From: Candidatus Sordicultor aquaticus
Lineage (GTDB): Bacteria > Atribacterota > Atribacteria > Atribacterales > Caldatribacteriaceae
Assembly (NCBI GenBank): GCA_018056825.1
Contig: JAGPEW010000010.1
Span: forward strand, 1 to 10,039
Reading direction: 5' to 3'
DNA: 10,039 nt
Both the position numbers and the translations under genes were made by a program. Under the pieces are notes generated by a model. That model did no database searches. It saw only the letters and a list, made by a program, of their open reading frames with translations, and was not told the DNA's origin. Below, one piece after another: positions 6,983 through 10,039 of the stretch (position 1 is its first letter; the number at the start of each line of letters is the position of its first letter).

Positions 6983-7098
6983 GGTTTTGCGGGATACTCT
7001 ATATTAGATTTTTGAGGCTCTTATGTTTCAGGAAAATTGGGGATAAAACTTTTAAGCTCAAGAGGAGTTGATAGCCTAAGTTCCAGTTAATTAAGAGA

Positions 7099-8886
7099 TT
7101 ATGGACTATCTTTGTCGGCTTCAGAAGCTAGGGGTAAAGTAAAGATAAAAGTACTGCCCTGATAGGGTTGGCTTTCCACTTTTATCTTGCCGCCATGGTT
7201 TTCTATAATTTGTTTGGCAATAGCTAACCCTAGGCCTGTCCCTCCTTTTTCTCGAGAGCGGGATTTTTCTACCCGGTAAAACCGCTCAAAAAGATGAGGA
7301 ATATCTTTTTCCGGTATCCCCTCCCCCTGATCTTTTATAGAAATAACTACTTCTTTTTGCTCTTTCCAGACCTTTATTTCTATGGTACTCTCGGGAGGAG
7401 AGAAAATTAGAGCATTGCTTAATAAATTTATAAATACTTGCTCAATTCTATCCATGTTTCCCCACACCAAGGGGAGCTGAGGAGTAAAGTCTTTTTTTAC
7501 TTGAATTTTTTTATCTTCTATTTGAGGCATAAGCTTAAGTAGCACTTGGTCTATAAGAGGAGGGAGAGACAAGGGACCCATTTCCCATTCTATTTTTTTT
7601 GATTCCATAAGGGAGAGGTCTAAAAGGTCATGAATAAGTCGAGAAAGGCGCAAAGTCTCTCGATGAATAACTTCTAAGTATTTCTTTCTCAATTCTTCAT
7701 CGCTAATTACCCCATCCATCATAGCCTCTACAAACCCCTGAATAGAGGTAAGGGGAGTACGCAATTCATGAGAAACATTAGCTAGGAAATCGCGGCGCAA
7801 CTCCTCCAGCTGACGCAATTCAGTAATATCTTGAAAAACTCCTACTGCTCCATATATTTTTTCTCCCTCTTTCAGAGGCGTTAGATGAAGAATGAGGTGG
7901 TCCCCATTCTCTGTCTGAAATTCTTGAGCTTCTTCTTTTCCTTCTTTTAGCGCTTGGGAGAACATTTCCTGTATCTGGGTTTGAGGAAATAATTGAGAGA
8001 TAGGAAGTCCTAAAGGGCTTCCTCCTTCCCATTCTAGTTTTTTAAGCAGAGCTGGATTGATAGAGGTGATTTTACCTTCTTCGTCTGTAGCTACTACACC
8101 TTCTGCCATGTGAAGGAGTATGTTTTCAGTCTCCCTTTTTTCCTGGTGAAGATTATTTATGGTTTTTTCTAAAGCGGAAGAAAGATAATTAAAATCTTGT
8201 GCTAACTGTCCTAATTCGTCTTCGGTAGATACTTCTATTCTTCGTTGCAAATTACCGGAGGCTAAATCTCGGGCTGCTTCGCTTATCTTCCGAATAGGGT
8301 GAGTGAGAGAGTGAGAGAAGAAGTAAGAAAGAAGGAGAGAAAAAATTAAAGAAATGGTGCTGGAAATAAGAATAATTCTCCTTACTGCAGAAAGAGTAGC
8401 CTCAATATTGACTATGGGAGACAAAAGCAAAAGAATGGAGGAAACCTCTCCATTTCGCACGACCGGGGAAGCAGCTATCAACATTGTCTGATCAAAACGA
8501 GGACTAAATCCTCTAAAAACTACAGTTTCTCCTTGCAGGACTTTTTCTATCATTTCGTGGGGAAGAGGCTCTCTTCTTATTCTACCCCAAGGAGGAGGTG
8601 GCGGCTCAGATATAGGAAAATTAGGAGAAGATAACTCTTGTCTTCGGATAAGTAGAATTTTAACTCCTTTTCTTAAGGATGGCAAGGTTTCAGGTATTTC
8701 TTCTTGGGGAGAGCGGGATATGAATTCACTAATAGTTTTAGCTTGTTCCATTATTTCTTCTTCTTTGGAAGCAAGATAGTGGCGAGAAAAAAATTGAGAA
8801 CTTAAAATTCCGGAAACCAAGAAGGAAAAGGCTACTACTGCAATATAAGAAAGAAGGAGCTTAGAAAATATGCTTTTTTTCATCAT
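7099..8886 (-). CDS. Membrane sensor histidine kinase (HAMP-PAS-HisKA-HATPase)
   Basis: This is the sensor of a two-component pair: it autophosphorylates on His and passes the phosphate to the regulator encoded just upstream. Two membrane helices (about 10-30 and 169-191) bound an extracytoplasmic sensing domain of about 138 residues that contains a PPPPP run (95-99). HAMP (about 192-244), PAS (about 250-357), HisKA with His373 in VSHELRTP, and the ATPase domain follow. In the ATPase domain the N box is NLLSNA (487-492), G1 is DQGEGIP (519-525), the F box is LFERFYR and G2 is GGTGLGLAI (548-556). All catalytic motifs are intact. The layout is that of PhoR/WalK-type kinases. ATGATGA joins it to the regulator stop. 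Either the first or second Met could start it, and the lack of a good ribosome binding site points to translational coupling. The ligand is unknown; the Spy-like neighbour suggests envelope stress. Confidence 0.95.
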   Translation of the reverse strand: MMKKSIFSKLLLSYIAVVAFSFLVSGILSSQFFSRHYLASKEEEIMEQAKTISEFISRSPQEEIPETLPSLRKGVKILLIRRQELSSPNFPISEPPPPPWGRIRREPLPHEMIEKVLQGETVVFRGFSPRFDQTMLIAASPVVRNGEVSSILLLLSPIVNIEATLSAVRRIILISSTISLIFSLLLSYFFSHSLTHPIRKISEAARDLASGNLQRRIEVSTEDELGQLAQDFNYLSSALEKTINNLHQEKRETENILLHMAEGVVATDEEGKITSINPALLKKLEWEGGSPLGLPISQLFPQTQIQEMFSQALKEGKEEAQEFQTENGDHLILHLTPLKEGEKIYGAVGVFQDITELRQLEELRRDFLANVSHELRTPLTSIQGFVEAMMDGVISDEELRKKYLEVIHRETLRLSRLIHDLLDLSLMESKKIEWEMGPLSLPPLIDQVLLKLMPQIEDKKIQVKKDFTPQLPLVWGNMDRIEQVFINLLSNALIFSPPESTIEIKVWKEQKEVVISIKDQGEGIPEKDIPHLFERFYRVEKSRSREKGGTGLGLAIAKQIIENHGGKIKVESQPYQGSTFIFTLPLASEADKDSP

Positions 8887-9560
8887 TCGGGCTCAAATTT
8901 GTAGCCATACCCCCATACTGTTTTTATCGAAGAAGAAACTTTTCCTTCAGTTAGCTTTTCTCGGAGACGTTTTATGTGGGTATCCACAGTCCGAGCATCT
9001 CCGACAAAGTCATACCCCCATACATACTCTAAAAGTTGTTCTCGGGTGTAAACTCTTCGGGGATGGTTGACTAAAAACCAGAGTAGCTCAAATTCCTTAG
9101 GAGTGAGGTTAATTTCTTTTCCTTCTATTTCTACTTTTTTGGCTTCATAATCAATCCGAAGGCCGAGAGCCTCCCAGCTTCTTCCTCCTCCTAAGGAAGT
9201 ATTGGCACGACGGAGAACTGCCTTAATCCTAGCTACCACTTCCCTAGGGCTAAAGGGCTTGGCTATATAGTCGTCAGCTCCTAATTCTAGCCCTAACACT
9301 TTATCGAATTCTTCTCCCCGGGCAGTAAGCATGATTATAGGAACGTGGGAGGTTTTTCTTATTTCCCGACATACTTCCCATCCATCTTTTTTGGGAAGCA
9401 TAAGGTCTAAAAGAACCAGATCGGGAGAAATTCTGGACATCTTTTCCAGCGCTTCTTCTCCATCGGAAGCTAATTCTACTTTAAACCCTTCTTTTTCAAG
9501 ATATAAGCGGAGAAGCTCTCTCACGCTTTCTTCGTCTTCTACTACTAAAATATTAGCCAT
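8883..9560 (-). CDS. OmpR/PhoB-family response regulator
   Basis: This cytoplasmic transcription factor is activated by phosphorylation. The receiver domain (about 1-118) has the acidic pocket in VVEDEE (8-10), the phospho-acceptor Asp52 in LLDLMLP, the switch Thr79 and Lys101 in KPF. A linker of about 12 residues leads to the winged-helix domain (about 132-225), with LTPKEFELL, the recognition-helix segment DARTVDTHIKRLR (188-200) and the C-terminal wing TVWGYGYKF. The 225-residue length is typical. AAGGTGG (minus strand, 9568-9574) is a well-spaced ribosome binding site. It overlaps the sensor kinase gene by four bases and lies 69 bases after the Spy-like gene. Autoregulation of this unit is plausible by analogy with Cpx-type systems, but the promoter lies outside the window. 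Confidence 0.96.
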   Translation of the reverse strand: MANILVVEDEESVRELLRLYLEKEGFKVELASDGEEALEKMSRISPDLVLLDLMLPKKDGWEVCREIRKTSHVPIIMLTARGEEFDKVLGLELGADDYIAKPFSPREVVARIKAVLRRANTSLGGGRSWEALGLRIDYEAKKVEIEGKEINLTPKEFELLWFLVNHPRRVYTREQLLEYVWGYDFVGDARTVDTHIKRLREKLTEGKVSSSIKTVWGYGYKFEPE

Positions 9561-9591
9561 ACTCTATCCACCTTTAGCTATACTGATGAGA

Positions 9592-9626
9592 CATAGTAAC
9601 CCCGGAGTGATTCCGGGGTTACTATG
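9592..9626. repeat. Perfect 15-bp inverted repeat between the Spy-like and regulator genes
   Basis: CATAGTAACCCCGGA (9592-9606) pairs perfectly with TCCGGGGTTACTATG (9612-9626) around a 5-base loop, GTGAT. It fills half of the 69-base gap. On neither strand does a clean T-run follow (GTCTCATC on the minus strand, ATATTACTTT on the + strand), so it is not a standard rho-independent terminator. In the minus-strand mRNA it would form a very stable stem four bases after the Spy-like stop codon. It could protect or process the message, pause polymerase to lower regulator levels, or act as a DNA site for a dimeric protein. Confidence 0.85.
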
Positions 9627-9629
9627 ATA

Positions 9630-10039
9630 TTACTTTAAGTTTGCAGGGAAACCCATACCTGGAAGATTCATACCTTCTTGGAAGGTAAAGCCTCTTCCTC
9701 CTTTTCTGGGATACTCTTTAGCTAATTGAGAAGTCTGTTCCGGAGTTAATAGGGAGAGCATCTCTTGAAACATAGTATTTCTGGTTTCCTGCATTTTTTG
9801 TTTCAAGGAATTAATTTCTTCTATTTTAGCCCGTATCTCATTGGCTACTTCATTAGAAGGTGTTTCCAGACTCAATTTATAGAGAGCAATATATGCTTCT
9901 TCTATTTGGTCTTGTAAATTCCGGATGTCAGGGCGGTGTTTTTCCCAGATATCCAGTGCTTGGGTTTTCTGTTCCTGGCTCAAACTGAGAGAATAGTTAA
10001 CATTCGGAAAGGGACCTCCTCCTCTTCTCTCTTCTCTTC
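9630..10039 (-). CDS. Spy/CpxP-like (LTxxQ) periplasmic protein, 5' end beyond the window
   Basis: This family comprises small helical periplasmic proteins that act as chaperones or stress and metal sensors; CpxP restrains the CpxA sensor and Spy prevents aggregation. Two family motifs are visible: LSQEQ (9969-9983) and LTPEQ (about 9735-9749), separated by charged helices suited to a hairpin of helices. The tail is rich in Gly, Phe, Met and Pro. Frame 9984-10039 stays open and reads a Glu/Arg stretch, GGG and then PFPNVNYSLS, so the gene continues beyond the window, where a signal peptide should lie. TTG at 9981-9983 encodes the Leu of the first motif and is not the start. It is the first visible gene of the Spy-like/regulator/sensor unit, which matches the placing of such proteins beside two-component systems. 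Whether it binds metals cannot be told from what is visible. Confidence 0.82.
   Translation of the reverse strand, partial: REERRGGGPFPNVNYSLSLSQEQKTQALDIWEKHRPDIRNLQDQIEEAYIALYKLSLETPSNEVANEIRAKIEEINSLKQKMQETRNTMFQEMLSLLTPEQTSQLAKEYPRKGGRGFTFQEGMNLPGMGFPANLK

Larger units (their letters stand above)
6636..7098. other. 463-base intergenic region between sugar kinase and sensor kinase
   Basis: Apart from the kinase promoter and its TTGTAT repeats, the terminator, and the possible small RNA, it contains a short CGGTT/AACCG hairpin (6758-6774) overlapping GAGAG/CTCTC arms around a T-rich loop (6734-6758). The segment 6931-6944, GTGGCGATCTCG with flanks, resembles part of GC-rich dispersed repeats seen in many bacterial genomes, but the match is short. 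No protein-coding frame is convincing. Nothing is recognised in 7000-7098. Confidence 0.5.

Noticed and set aside
9331..9627. A 98-codon open frame on the + strand opposite the response regulator
   Set aside because: It is antisense to a clear regulator gene, is low-complexity Ser/Arg-rich in translation, and runs through the inverted repeat. It is a shadow of the real gene.
9981..9983. TTG as the start codon of the Spy-like gene
   Set aside because: The frame is open to the window edge and the TTG encodes the conserved Leu of the first LTxxQ-type motif, so the gene starts beyond the window.

Overview
The window is bacterial chromosomal DNA, moderately AT-rich by eye, densely coded, with strong purine-rich Shine-Dalgarno sequences (GGAGG-type) ahead of most genes. 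The proteins are rich in Lys, Glu and Ile. A Spy/CpxP-like protein, which belongs to the periplasm, beside a membrane sensor kinase suggests an envelope with two membranes. I cannot name the phylum from the sequence. No phage, insertion sequence, CRISPR array, tRNA or rRNA gene was recognised.

Left part (1-1969, + strand): the end of a tryptophan operon, trpB followed by trpA with an 8-base overlap. Together these make tryptophan synthase. Next comes a 321-base gap between convergent genes (1970-2290). Its first half is unusually structured: a ~20-bp hairpin, a second hairpin, a branched fold ending in seven T's, and a 9-bp inverted repeat (1981-1989 with 2157-2165) that brackets the whole segment. 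This is the best candidate in the window for something undescribed, either a small RNA or a small palindromic element.

Middle part (2291-6635, - strand): read in the direction of transcription, an FGGY-family sugar kinase, a 4-alpha-glucanotransferase (malQ) and formamidopyrimidine-DNA glycosylase (mutM). malQ and mutM are one base apart, so translation is probably coupled. A well-formed promoter with repeated TTGTAT motifs lies ahead of the kinase, and a possible second promoter lies ahead of malQ. The kinase and malQ point to carbohydrate use; mutM, a base-excision repair enzyme, appears to ride along.

A 463-base gap (6636-7098) holds the kinase promoter, a clear minus-strand rho-independent terminator, and an extended -10 element that could start a short RNA ending at that terminator.

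Right part (7099-10039, - strand): a probable envelope-stress module. Transcription runs from a Spy/CpxP-like protein (cut by the window edge) to an OmpR-family response regulator and then a membrane histidine kinase with HAMP and PAS domains. Regulator and kinase overlap by four bases (ATGA). A perfect 15-bp inverted repeat lies between the Spy-like gene and the regulator. By analogy with Cpx-type systems, the small protein may be both an output of the two-component pair and a modulator of its sensor.
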